From: Actinoplanes sp. DH11
Lineage (GTDB): Bacteria; Actinomycetota; Actinomycetes; Mycobacteriales; Micromonosporaceae
Direction of reading: 5' to 3'
Assembly: GCF_020873875.1 (NCBI RefSeq)
Contig: NZ_JAHWGU010000019.1
Coordinates: 117,844 to 181,843 of the forward strand
DNA: 64,000 nucleotides
Shown: piece after piece, positions 33,141 to 41,043 of the stretch
How the letters are laid out: the number at the start of each line of letters is the position of its first letter
Position numbering within the stretch: position 1 is the first letter of the stretch
Translations under genes and position numbers: made by a program
Notes under the pieces: model-generated
Databases searched by the model: none
Told to the model about the DNA's origin: nothing
Seen by the model: only the letters and a program-made list of their open reading frames with translations

Positions 33141-33812
33141 TCACTGGGGGAGTGTGGCGCAGAGGTAGGGCGTGCCGGCGAAGGTTTCGACCGCTACCTG
33201 ACCGTCGTGCCGGCCCACCACCGCGCGCGCGAGCATCAGCGCCATCGCGTTGCCCTGGCCGCCGGGGCCGGTGAAGAGCCGGTCGGTGGGTTGTTCCGGG
33301 GGCAGCCGGAAGGCCACCCGCCACTGGCCGCCTGCCCGCGTCGCCTCGATCCGGCCGTCGCCGCCGAGGGCGCGTACTGCTGCGAGCAGCCTGCGGAAGA
33401 CCTGGCCCAGCCGTTCGCGGTCGCCGGTGAGCAGACCGGTCGTGAGGCCTGTCGTCTCGTCGGGGACGGACAGGGCGGTGCCGGCTTCGTCCGCCACCTC
33501 GGTCAGCAGCTGGGGCAGGTCGAAGGGGATCCGGTCGAGGCCGATCGTCCCGTTCTCGATGCCGCTCACCGTGGCGATCTCGGTGACCACGTCCTCGATC
33601 CTTCGCAGGTTGCGGGCCAGGACGGGGAGGACGTCGTCGATCGCCGGGTCGCCGGTCCGTTCGGGGAGCAGGCCCACGACGGCCAGTGCCGCCGCCAGCG
33701 GGGTTCGCAGTTCGTGCAGCAGGGCGCTGACCAGTTCCGTCTTGGAGGCGGTCAGTTCGGCGAGGGCGCGGTTCTGCCGGCGTTGCTGGTTGCGGTGGTG
33801 TGTGGTCGGCAA
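33141..33812 (-). CDS. soluble histidine-kinase-like protein with degenerate ATPase
   Basis: 223 residues with no membrane helix or sensor domain. A HisKA dimerisation helix with intact phospho-acceptor motif ALLHELRTPLAAALAV (~30-45) is followed by an HATPase-like region in which the N-box asparagine is not seen (GQVFRRLLAAVRALG in place of NLLsNA) and the G1 DxGxG is replaced, so ATP binding is doubtful. It may act as a phosphotransfer or scaffold partner for the nearby relay. TTG start with AGGAG six bases upstream; divergent from the membrane-fusion operon, 40 bases away. Confidence 0.8.
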   Translation of the reverse strand: MPTTHHRNQQRRQNRALAELTASKTELVSALLHELRTPLAAALAVVGLLPERTGDPAIDDVLPVLARNLRRIEDVVTEIATVSGIENGTIGLDRIPFDLPQLLTEVADEAGTALSVPDETTGLTTGLLTGDRERLGQVFRRLLAAVRALGGDGRIEATRAGGQWRVAFRLPPEQPTDRLFTGPGGQGNAMALMLARAVVGRHDGQVAVETFAGTPYLCATLPQ

Positions 33813-33852
33813 AGAAGACTCCTGCGGTCACCCCAACAGCCACAATGCGATC

Positions 33853-35085
33853 ATGAGCAAGGTAGCGGGGTCCGGCCGCGCGAAACGGCGCATTCGGTGG
33901 ATCGGCGCCGGGATCGTGGCGGTGGCGGCGGTGGCCGGCGGGGTCGTGTTCGCGGTCGTGCGGAACGAGGCGGGTCCGGTTGTCACAGTGGTTACGGCGG
34001 CGGTGGACCGTGGCGACGTGACGCTGCACGTGGCGAGCGACGGGACCGTGGAGCCGGCCAGCACGCGCAGCCTCGGATTCGCCGCCGGTGGCACCGTGGA
34101 GTCGATCGCGGTGCGGCCCGGGAACCGGGTGGAGGAGGGCGACGAACTGGCCGTCCTCGACGACACGGACGCGGTCGAGGACGTCGCCGACGCGCAGGCC
34201 GCCCTCGCCGACGCGCGAGCGCGGCTGGTGACGGCCCAGAACAACGCGGCCGCCGCGACCGCGAACGCGACCGCCTGCGCGGCAGCCACCGGCCTCGGCG
34301 TGCCGGACCCGGCAGCCCTGGCCATGGACCCGGCCGCGGGCGCGGGAACAGCGGCGGAAACAGGCGCAGGGACAGCGGCGGATGCCGGAACAGCGGCGGG
34401 TGTGGGAACGGCGGCCGGCGCGGGCGCGGTGGCGGGGGCCGCGTGTGCGACGCGCGGGTATCCGGGTGCCGGCTCGGATCAGGTGCTCACCGCGGAACAG
34501 GCGGTCAACGGCGCGCGGCGGGCCGTCGCCGCGGCGGAGAAGGCGCTCAGCGGGACGGTGATCACAGCGCCGATTCCCGGGACCGTGGTGTCGGTCGCGA
34601 GCCGCGTCGGCGGCCGGGTCGAGGCCGGCGCGACAGTCATCGGGCTGGCCGACACGAACGACATGCAGGTCGCCGCGGACTTCCCGGAGGCGGACGCCGG
34701 TGCGCTGGCGAAAGGGCAGCGCGCCACCGTGACCCTCGCCGACTCGGACGAGGTCCACGCCGCGAAAGTGGTTCAGGTGGACCCGGTGGGCACGTCCGAC
34801 GGCACCCTGGTCCGTTACGGCGTGCTGCTCGCCTTCGCGGACGCCCCGCCGGACCTGCTCGTCGGCCGCAGTGTCCGGGTCCGGGTCCGGATCGGCGAGG
34901 TGGCGGGGGCGCTGCGGGTCCCGTCGACGGCGGTGCGGGACGTGGCCGGCGGGTCCGGGACGGTGCTGGTCCGGGCCGGTGGCGAGCCGGTGGAACGGAC
35001 CGTGGAGGTCGGTCTGCGCGGCGACGAGTACACCGAGATCACCGACGGCCTGGCCGCGGGCGAACAGGTGGTCCGTTCCTGGTGA
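33853..35085 (+). CDS. membrane-fusion (HlyD/RND-type) protein 1
   Basis: 410 residues. One N-terminal membrane helix (~14-34), then the barrel/lipoyl/hairpin architecture of periplasmic adaptor proteins: VASDGTVEPASTRSLGFAAGGTVESIAV, VRPGNRVEEGDELAVLDD (lipoyl half), a long hairpin interrupted by a Gly/Ala/Thr-rich insert (~155-195, GAGTAAETGAGTAAD), then the second lipoyl half TAPIPGTVVSVA. Such proteins link ABC or RND pumps; in Gram-positives they usually sit beside MacB-type ABC genes, none of which are here. First gene of a three-gene operon. Confidence 0.85.
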   Translation: MSKVAGSGRAKRRIRWIGAGIVAVAAVAGGVVFAVVRNEAGPVVTVVTAAVDRGDVTLHVASDGTVEPASTRSLGFAAGGTVESIAVRPGNRVEEGDELAVLDDTDAVEDVADAQAALADARARLVTAQNNAAAATANATACAAATGLGVPDPAALAMDPAAGAGTAAETGAGTAADAGTAAGVGTAAGAGAVAGAACATRGYPGAGSDQVLTAEQAVNGARRAVAAAEKALSGTVITAPIPGTVVSVASRVGGRVEAGATVIGLADTNDMQVAADFPEADAGALAKGQRATVTLADSDEVHAAKVVQVDPVGTSDGTLVRYGVLLAFADAPPDLLVGRSVRVRVRIGEVAGALRVPSTAVRDVAGGSGTVLVRAGGEPVERTVEVGLRGDEYTEITDGLAAGEQVVRSW

Positions 35086-35126
35086 ACTCGCGGACACCGC
35101 TGGGAGAAAACGGACAGAATGGAGGC

Positions 35127-36161
35127 GTGAAAGCGCTTCGCCGTCCCAGCACGGCCGTGAACGCCCTGCTGGCGCTGCTGATCGTCGGCGCCGGGTTCCA
35201 GGGCTGGACCCTGCTGCGCGACGCCGGTTCGGAGACCGGTGCGAACGCGTCCGAAATCCGTACCGTCACCGTCAGCGAAGGCACCGTGACCAGGACGGTC
35301 GAGGCCGCCGGGAACGTGGCGAGCGCCGCCACGGCGACCGCCACGTTCGGCACCGCGAGCACCGTGACGGCGATCAAGGCGCGGGTCGGTGACACCGTCT
35401 CCGCCGGTCAGTTGCTCGCCCAGGCCGACGCCACCGACGCGGAACGGGACCTGGGGCTGGCCCGCGCCGACCTGCAGGCCGCGCGGGACGCGCTGGACCG
35501 GGCGCAGACCGCCGGCACCGACACGAGCGCCGCCACCAACGAGGTGGCCCGGGCGGAACTCGCGGTGGACGGGGCGGAGGCCGCGGTCGGTGGCACGAAA
35601 CTGACCGCCCCGATGGCCGGGACCGTCACGGCGGTGAACGGAACGCTCGGCGGCTCGACCCGGCCCGCCGGGCAGCAGGGCTCCGGCGGGTTCGTCGACA
35701 TCGCCGACCTCACCAAGCTCCAGGTCACCGCGGCCTTCTCCGAGGCGGACGCCACCGAGCTCAAGGCTGGCCAGTCCGCCACCGTCACCTGGACCGCGCT
35801 GCGCGGCGCCGAGGCCACCGGCCAGGTCGTCGCCGTGGACCCGACCGCGACCAGCAGGAACGACGTCGTCACCTATCGGGTGGCGGTGAGCCTGCCGAAC
35901 CCGCCGGAGGACGCGAAACCGGGCCAGACCGTCACCGTCTCGGTGATCACCGGCAACGTGGAGAAGGCCGTCCAGGTCGACGCGGCAGCGGTCAGCGCGG
36001 TCCGGGACGGGCACACCGTCACGGTGCTCGGCGGGGACCGCAAGCGAGAAATCCGGGAGGTCGAGGTGGGCCTGGAGGGCGATGAGGCGTACCAGATCAC
36101 CTCGGGCCTCACCGCGGGGGAGCGAGTGATCGTCCCGCTTGCCGAAGGGGGTGCCGGGTGA
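35127..36161 (+). CDS. membrane-fusion (HlyD/RND-type) protein 2
   Basis: 344 residues. N-terminal helix VNALLALLIVGAGFQGWTLL, then TRTVEAAGNVASAATATATF, VTAIKARVGDTVSAGQLLAQAD, a short hairpin (ERDLGLARADLQAARDALDRAQ), lipoyl half LTAPMAGTVTAVNG and a beta-barrel domain. It is a shorter paralogue of the previous gene, and the two differ mainly in hairpin length. GTG start 41 bases after gene 1; the frame is open far upstream only because it overlaps the divergent kinase and gene 1. Its stop overlaps the next gene. Confidence 0.85.
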   Translation: MKALRRPSTAVNALLALLIVGAGFQGWTLLRDAGSETGANASEIRTVTVSEGTVTRTVEAAGNVASAATATATFGTASTVTAIKARVGDTVSAGQLLAQADATDAERDLGLARADLQAARDALDRAQTAGTDTSAATNEVARAELAVDGAEAAVGGTKLTAPMAGTVTAVNGTLGGSTRPAGQQGSGGFVDIADLTKLQVTAAFSEADATELKAGQSATVTWTALRGAEATGQVVAVDPTATSRNDVVTYRVAVSLPNPPEDAKPGQTVTVSVITGNVEKAVQVDAAAVSAVRDGHTVTVLGGDRKREIREVEVGLEGDEAYQITSGLTAGERVIVPLAEGGAG

Positions 36162-36595
36162 TGCGTGCCGATGAGGACACCGAGGTGCTGCCCCGCATCG
36201 GGGTCGACGCACCACCGATCCCGATTCCCGACAATCTGGCAGGCGTGCGCGCGGCGACCGCCCCGCGGCGCTGGTGGAACCGGACCACTGTCGCCCTGGC
36301 CGGGCTGGCTCTGGCCGCCGGTGGCTTCGTCGGCGGCGCCGCGGCCCAGGAACGCTGGGGGACCGAGCCTGCCGGTGTCACGACGTCGGGAACGGTCGAG
36401 CGGGTGGACGGCACCACGCTGCGGGTGCGGACCGCGGCGGGCGAGACGGTCACGGTACGCACGGACGGCACCACCGCCGTGCGCCTGGCGCAGACCGCCA
36501 CCCTGGACAGGCTGAGCGCCGGCCAGGAGGTGACCGTCCGGGGCGAGACCGACGGCGAGGGCGTCGTCACCGCCACCATCGTGACCGCGGGCTGA
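36158..36595 (+). CDS. membrane-anchored DUF5666-like protein
   Basis: 145 residues (144 from the ATG at 36161). Cytoplasmic N-terminal ~40 residues, one membrane helix (TTVALAGLALAAGGFVGGAA), then an extracellular beta domain GTVERVDGTTLRVRTAAGETVTVRTDGTTAVRL ending in VTVRGETDGEGVVTATIV, the pattern of DUF5666/OB-like domains (read in short strands). GTGA overlap with membrane-fusion protein 2, so it is probably a third component of the same envelope complex. Confidence 0.8.
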   Translation: MMRADEDTEVLPRIGVDAPPIPIPDNLAGVRAATAPRRWWNRTTVALAGLALAAGGFVGGAAAQERWGTEPAGVTTSGTVERVDGTTLRVRTAAGETVTVRTDGTTAVRLAQTATLDRLSAGQEVTVRGETDGEGVVTATIVTAG

Positions 36596-36695
36596 CACTT
36601 TTCCCGATGCCGGTGACTACCCGGCGCTGCTGACTGCCCTGCGGGCCGCGATGTTGGTAGCGTCGGAGGACACCCACACCCGTCGGGGAGGGGGC

Positions 36696-37058
36696 ATGGT
36701 TCTCGTGGACCTACCGCGTTGCTGCCCGCGCTCGCCGATCGAGATCGAGGCGGTCGCGTGCACCGGCACCGTGGTCACGGTGGCGGTGCGTGGCGAGATC
36801 GACATGGACACCGGCAACCACGTGGAGCACACCCTCCTCGCGGCGCTCGACGCGGCACCGGAAACCCTGGTCGTCGACCTGAGTGGGGTGACGTTCCTGG
36901 GTTCGGTCGGCTTGCGGATCCTGGTGGAGTGCCAGTTGATGGCGGAGAAGTCGGGGCGGGCCCTGGTGCTCGGCAACGTCCGGCCCTGGGTCCGGCAGGT
37001 CCTGGAGATGGCGGGGCTGCGCGAGTTCTTCGACGTGCGGGCCACCGAGCGGGCCTGA
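36696..37058 (+). CDS. STAS-domain anti-sigma-factor antagonist
   Basis: 120 residues. The STAS fold is clear: VVTVAVRGEIDMDTGNHVEHTL, then VVDLSGVTFLGSVGLRILVECQ with the phosphorylatable Ser in FLGSVG, and RPWVRQVLEMAGLREFF. Such proteins bind anti-sigma kinases of the RsbW/SpoIIAB type when unphosphorylated. The ATG at 36696 has a strong GGGGAGGGGGC ribosome site; the upstream ATG at 36651 lacks one. No kinase partner is adjacent. Confidence 0.9.
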   Translation: MVLVDLPRCCPRSPIEIEAVACTGTVVTVAVRGEIDMDTGNHVEHTLLAALDAAPETLVVDLSGVTFLGSVGLRILVECQLMAEKSGRALVLGNVRPWVRQVLEMAGLREFFDVRATERA

Positions 37059-37075
37059 GACGTGCGCGCCTGAGC

Positions 37076-37321
37076 TCAGCGCCGGCCGGAGTGGTGGCGG
37101 CGGGAGCGGTGCCGGCGGATCAGCACGTAGGCGACGGTGACCGCGAACGCGTCGACGGTCAGCAGCAGCCCGTGCCAGCTGAAGAGCAGCGTGACCAGCG
37201 GTACCGCGAGGAACAGCAGGATGCACAGCACGGGGATGGTCGGGAACGGCACGTCGGAGCCGGGTGGTTCGAACTCCCGCTCCAGATCGGCGAGGATGCG
37301 ACGGTCGTTGTCAGAAAGCAT
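37076..37321 (-). CDS. DUF3040 family membrane protein
   Basis: 81 residues: the DUF3040 signature LSDNDRRILADLEREFEPP followed by two closely spaced membrane helices (PVLCILLFLAVPLVTLLFSW and LTVDAFAVTVAYVLI) and a basic tail. The family is confined to actinobacteria and of unknown function. GGGAG ribosome site. Frame extends upstream only as an open reading shadow of the M20 gene. Confidence 0.88.
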   Translation of the reverse strand: MLSDNDRRILADLEREFEPPGSDVPFPTIPVLCILLFLAVPLVTLLFSWHGLLLTVDAFAVTVAYVLIRRHRSRRHHSGRR

Positions 37322-37374
37322 CGATCGACTCCCGTGAGTCTTCGGTGCCGCCCGCCTACCCCATCGCGAGAATC

Positions 37375-38478
37375 CTAAACCTGACCGCCGGCGAGACCGT
37401 CCGGGCCCAGGAGAGCGGTCAGCAGGGCGATCCGCTCGGCCACGCCGGCGGACGAGACCCATTCGGTACGGGCATGTGCCCCACCACCTCGCGGAGCGAG
37501 CCCGTCCACCGTGGCCACCCCGAGGGCGCCGGTGGTGTTGGTGTCGGCGGCGCCGTCGGCCGGAAGCCCGCCGAGTTCCTGGCCGATGCCGCTCGCCACC
37601 GCCCGGATCCGGTCCAGCAGGCCGGCCGTCGCGGCGGACGGCTGCCAGGCCGGCCGGTGCGACAGCAGCCTCGTCGTCACCCGCGCACCCGCCCGGACCG
37701 GCCGCAGCGCGCGCAGCGTGCCCAGCACCGCCTCCTCGTCGCCGGGCGTGCCGAACCGCAGCCCCAGGTCGGCGTGTGCCCGGCCGGCCACCACGTTGGT
37801 CCGGCCACCGCCGCCGATCGTCCCGGTGTTCAGCAGCACCGGCCGGCCGGCGACCTCGGTGCGGAACCGCACCAGTTGGTCGACGAGCTCGTCGATCGCG
37901 TTCACCCCGGCGTCCGGGTCGAGCGCGGCGTGCGCCTCGACGCCGGTGACCTCGATCCGCGCGCGGGTGCTGCCGCGCCGCCCGGTCTTCAGGTCGCCGC
38001 CGGGGTGCGGCGGTTCCAGGCCGAGCACGGCCCGCGCCCGCCGCGCCTCGGATCGGACCAGGTCGACGGCGGTGGGCGAGCCGATCTCCTCGTCGGCGAC
38101 GACGACCACCCGGATCTCCGGGCAGCCCGTGGCGGGCAGCGCGGCGACCGCCGCGAGCAGGGCGACGATCCCGGCCTTGGTGTCGTAGACGCCGGGACCG
38201 CGGATCACGTCGTCCTCGGCACTCCACGGCATCGTCGCGAGGGTGCCCACCGGCCAGACCGTGTCGTAGTGGGTGAGCAACAGGATCGGCGGGCCGGAGC
38301 CGGGCCGGTTCCACAGCAGGTGGTCCCCGGTCGGGTGCGGTTCCCGGGTCACCGTGAACCCGGCCCGGTGGGCGTCGGCCTCGAGCACCTCGGCCAGCGC
38401 GCCGAGGGCCCGCGGGTCGCCGGTCGGCGATTCCAGCACTGTCAGGCGGTGCAGTGACTCCAATGCGGTGAGCGACAT
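37375..38478 (-). CDS. M20-family metallopeptidase (carboxypeptidase G2-like deacylase)
   Basis: 367 residues. First metal His in LLTHYDTVWPVG, bridging Asp in GPGVYDTKAG, catalytic Glu-Glu in VVADEEIGSP, later ligands in GLEPPHPGGDLK and near the C-terminus (GGGAHARTEW). A dimerisation lid lies in the middle. M20 enzymes of this type remove acyl or succinyl groups from amino acids. Divergent from the GNAT-SIS-racemase operon, 97 bases away; the D-to-L amino acid pathway needs exactly such a deacylase. ACGCTA at 38485-38490 gives a leaderless start. Confidence 0.92.
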   Translation of the reverse strand: MSLTALESLHRLTVLESPTGDPRALGALAEVLEADAHRAGFTVTREPHPTGDHLLWNRPGSGPPILLLTHYDTVWPVGTLATMPWSAEDDVIRGPGVYDTKAGIVALLAAVAALPATGCPEIRVVVVADEEIGSPTAVDLVRSEARRARAVLGLEPPHPGGDLKTGRRGSTRARIEVTGVEAHAALDPDAGVNAIDELVDQLVRFRTEVAGRPVLLNTGTIGGGGRTNVVAGRAHADLGLRFGTPGDEEAVLGTLRALRPVRAGARVTTRLLSHRPAWQPSAATAGLLDRIRAVASGIGQELGGLPADGAADTNTTGALGVATVDGLAPRGGGAHARTEWVSSAGVAERIALLTALLGPDGLAGGQV

Positions 38479-38484
38479 ATACGG

Positions 38485-38490
38485 ACGCTA
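38485..38490 (-). promoter_or_regulatory. -10 box of a leaderless promoter
   Basis: TAGCGT on the minus strand, six bases before the ATG of the M20 peptidase. Confidence 0.55.
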
Positions 38491-38575
38491 AGTTGCACCG
38501 CTGGTGTTGTCAACGAGCGTAAATCCCGGCAGCATGGCAAAGATAGGAACGCTATCCCTTCATGGTGGGTGCCTG

Positions 38576-39253
38576 ATGACCGAGATCCGTGACCTGGACG
38601 GGCTCGCCGAATGGACGGCGGCCTCCGCGCTCTACCGCGCGGTCTTCGGCTACACCGGCCCCGAGTGGGGCCTCAGCCCGCGCCTGCTCGCCGCGCTGCG
38701 GCAGAACTCCGGCACGGTCGTCGGCGCGTTCGAGCCGGACGGCACACTCGTCGGCTTCTGCTACGGCTTCACCGCGGTCGAGGACGGCGAGATCTACCAC
38801 TACAGCCAGGCCGCGGTGGTGGCGCCGGGTGCCCAGGGCGGCGGGATCGGACGCGAGCTGAAACGGGCACAGGCCGCTGCGGCGCGACGCACGGGGGCGC
38901 GGTCCATGCGGTGGACCTTCGATCCGTACGCGCTGCGCAACGCGCACTTCAACCTCACGGTTCTCGGCGTCACCGGGATCCGTTTCCTGCCCGACCACTA
39001 CGGCGAGGCCGGCACCGACCGGGTGCTGGTCAGCTGGCGGCTGACGGGGGACGCGCCGGCCCGTACGCCCGGATCGGTGAGCGTGCCGGCACCCGCGGGT
39101 GACCGGATCGCCGCGCCCGAGCCCGCCGACCGCCTCCGGCTCCGCCGGCAGTTGGCGGACCGCTTCGCTGCCGGCGACCGGCTGACCGGGGTGGCCCGGG
39201 TCGGGGGCGATCCCGGCCGGGTCGCGTACACGTTCGAGAATGGCGCCTCGTGA
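38576..39253 (+). CDS. GNAT-family N-acyltransferase, putative amino-acid N-acylase
   Basis: 225 residues. The GNAT core is seen in GTVVGAFEPDGTLVGFCYGF, YHYSQAAVVAPGAQGGGIGRELKRAQ (acyl-CoA-binding Q/GxGxG loop) and FDPYALRNAHFNL. The sequence resembles the group of GNAT proteins encoded beside N-succinylamino acid racemases, where one was shown to be an N-succinyltransferase for D-amino acids in Geobacillus. ATG at 38576 with GGTGGG upstream; stop overlaps the SIS gene (GTGA). Confidence 0.85.
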   Translation: MTEIRDLDGLAEWTAASALYRAVFGYTGPEWGLSPRLLAALRQNSGTVVGAFEPDGTLVGFCYGFTAVEDGEIYHYSQAAVVAPGAQGGGIGRELKRAQAAAARRTGARSMRWTFDPYALRNAHFNLTVLGVTGIRFLPDHYGEAGTDRVLVSWRLTGDAPARTPGSVSVPAPAGDRIAAPEPADRLRLRRQLADRFAAGDRLTGVARVGGDPGRVAYTFENGAS

Positions 39254-39876
39254 CCTCATCACCGTCCGAACGGTTCGACCGCAACGTCCAGCGCCGGTCC
39301 GCGCGGGTGCTGAAGCAGCGGGTGCTGGAACAGCAGCGCGCCGAGTTCGAGAAGGCCCTCGCTTGGGCCGCCGAGCACGACGCCATCGAACGTGCGGCCG
39401 CGCTCATCGTCTCCGCGCGGCGGCGCTACCTGCTCGGGCACGGGAAATCCCTCGGCTACGCCTCGCTGCTCGCCGCCGACCTCAGTGCCGGCCTCTCCGG
39501 CGTGCACCTGCTCGACGGTGTGACGGTGCGCCCGCTCGACGTCCTGAGCGACATCCGGCAGGGCGACCTGCTCGTCGCCGTCTCGATGTCGCGGTACCGC
39601 CGGGAAACCGTTGACGTCGCGTCCGCCTACGTCCGGCACGGCGGTGACCTGGTCCTGGTCACCGACACCGACGACGCGCCGCTGGCCGGGGTCGCGACCA
39701 CGAGCATCGTCGTCGGGTCGGAGAGCGCGTCCTACGCCAACTCACCGTCCTCGGTCGTGCTCGCGCTGCACCTGCTCGCCACCCTGACCATCGCCAGTTC
39801 CAAGGGCGCCGGCCGCCGGCTGCGGGACCGGGATGCCCTCGCCGCCGAACTCGGCCTCTACACGGAGGAGACATGA
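39250..39876 (+). CDS. SIS-domain protein of the RpiR/MurR type without its own HTH
   Basis: 208 residues. A SIS sugar-phosphate-isomerase fold is recognised in RYLLGHGKSLGYASLLAADLS, LLVAVSMSRYRRETVDVASAYVRHG and LVLVTDTDDAPLAGVATTSIVV. RpiR/MurR regulators place such a domain after a ~75-residue HTH, but here only ~40 basic residues (RFDRNVQRRSARVLKQRVLE) precede it, so DNA binding is doubtful. Translationally coupled on both sides (GTGA and ATGA overlaps), so it belongs functionally with the acyltransferase and racemase; its ligand is unknown. Confidence 0.82.
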   Translation: MTSSPSERFDRNVQRRSARVLKQRVLEQQRAEFEKALAWAAEHDAIERAAALIVSARRRYLLGHGKSLGYASLLAADLSAGLSGVHLLDGVTVRPLDVLSDIRQGDLLVAVSMSRYRRETVDVASAYVRHGGDLVLVTDTDDAPLAGVATTSIVVGSESASYANSPSSVVLALHLLATLTIASSKGAGRRLRDRDALAAELGLYTEET

Positions 39877-40982
39877 TCCGGATCGCCCGTGTCGAACTGC
39901 GCCGGGTGACGTTGCCCCTGGTGCACCGGTTCCGTACCAGCTCGCACGCGAAACGCTCCCTGGAACACATCCTGGTCCGGCTGGAGGCCGGCGACGGCTC
40001 GGTGGGCTGGGGTGAGATCGCGTCACCGAGCGGGCCGTTCTACTCGGCCGAGACGGTCTCCTCCTGCTGGGCCGTCGCCCGCGACTTCCTCACGCCGATC
40101 GTGCTCGGCGCAAGCTGGGAACACCCGTCGGAGCTGGCCGCGGCGACGGCGAAGGTGCGCGGCAACCACTTCGCGCGGGCCGGTTTCGACGTGGCGGCCT
40201 GGTCACTCTGGTCGGGCCGGTCCGGCATCGCGCTCTCCCGCGCCCTCGGCGGTACGCTGCCGCAGGTCGAGGCGGGTGTTTCCCTGGGCATCGAACCGAC
40301 TGTCGACGACCTGCTGGCCCAGGTCGCGGCGCGGGTGGCCGAGGGGTACCGGCGGGTCAAGCTGAAAATCGCCCCGGGCTGGGACGTCGTACCGGTCCGC
40401 GCGGTCCGCGACGCGTTCCCGGCGGTGCCGGTGCACGTCGACGCCAACGGCGCCTACACCGACCCGGACGACCCCGTTCTCACCGAGCTGGACACTCTGG
40501 GCCTGCTCATGATCGAGCAGCCGTTCGCGCCGCGTGACCTGGTCGCGCACGCCGCGCTCCAAGCCAGGATCGGCACCCCGGTCTGCCTGGACGAGTCGGT
40601 CGAGGAGGTCGCCGACCTGGTCACCGCGCTCCGGCTGGGCGCCGGGCGGGTGCTCAACATCAAGGTGTCCCGGATGGGCGGCCTCACCGCCGCGGTGCGC
40701 GCCCACGACCTGGCCCGGGCCGAAGGGATGCCGGTGTGGTGCGGCGGGATGCACGAGTTCGGCATCGGCCGCGCCGCGAACGTGGCGCTCAGCTCCCTGC
40801 CCGGCTTCACCATGCCGTCGGACGTGTCCGGATCGGACAAGTACTACGCCCGCGACGTCACCACCCGGCCCATCGTGAGCACCGGCGGCCTGGTGGAGGT
40901 GCCGGCGACGCCCGGCCTGGGCTGGGAACCGGACCTGGCGTTCATCGAGTCGCAGACCGTTGACGCGCTGCGCCTGCCGTAG
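39873..40982 (+). CDS. enolase-superfamily N-acylamino acid racemase / OSBS-like
   Basis: 369 residues. The muconate-lactonising/OSBS family layout is complete: capping domain with WGEIASPSGPFYSAET and the ligand-specificity loop, acid/base Lys pair KLKIAP (first KxK), metal ligands HVDANGAYT, MIEQPFA and CLDESV, second catalytic Lys in LNIKVSRMGG. This is the o-succinylbenzoate synthase / N-succinylamino acid racemase subgroup. Neighbouring GNAT and M20 genes favour the racemase role over menaquinone synthesis. Confidence 0.9.
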   Translation: MIRIARVELRRVTLPLVHRFRTSSHAKRSLEHILVRLEAGDGSVGWGEIASPSGPFYSAETVSSCWAVARDFLTPIVLGASWEHPSELAAATAKVRGNHFARAGFDVAAWSLWSGRSGIALSRALGGTLPQVEAGVSLGIEPTVDDLLAQVAARVAEGYRRVKLKIAPGWDVVPVRAVRDAFPAVPVHVDANGAYTDPDDPVLTELDTLGLLMIEQPFAPRDLVAHAALQARIGTPVCLDESVEEVADLVTALRLGAGRVLNIKVSRMGGLTAAVRAHDLARAEGMPVWCGGMHEFGIGRAANVALSSLPGFTMPSDVSGSDKYYARDVTTRPIVSTGGLVEVPATPGLGWEPDLAFIESQTVDALRLP

Positions 40983-41043
40983 GGTCGTCGACTGGCACTC
41001 CCCACCGCCGCGGTCACCGCGGGTTCCCTGATCGGCGGGCGGC

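Noticed and set aside
33207..35126. A 984-residue protein ending in membrane-fusion protein 2
   Set aside because: The upstream part overlaps the divergent kinase and the whole of membrane-fusion protein 1 in another frame; the recognised protein starts with its membrane helix near 35127.
39873..40982. Menaquinone o-succinylbenzoate synthase (menC)
   Set aside because: Sequence cannot separate OSBS from N-succinylamino acid racemase, but the coupled GNAT and the M20 deacylase, and the absence of other men genes, favour the racemase.
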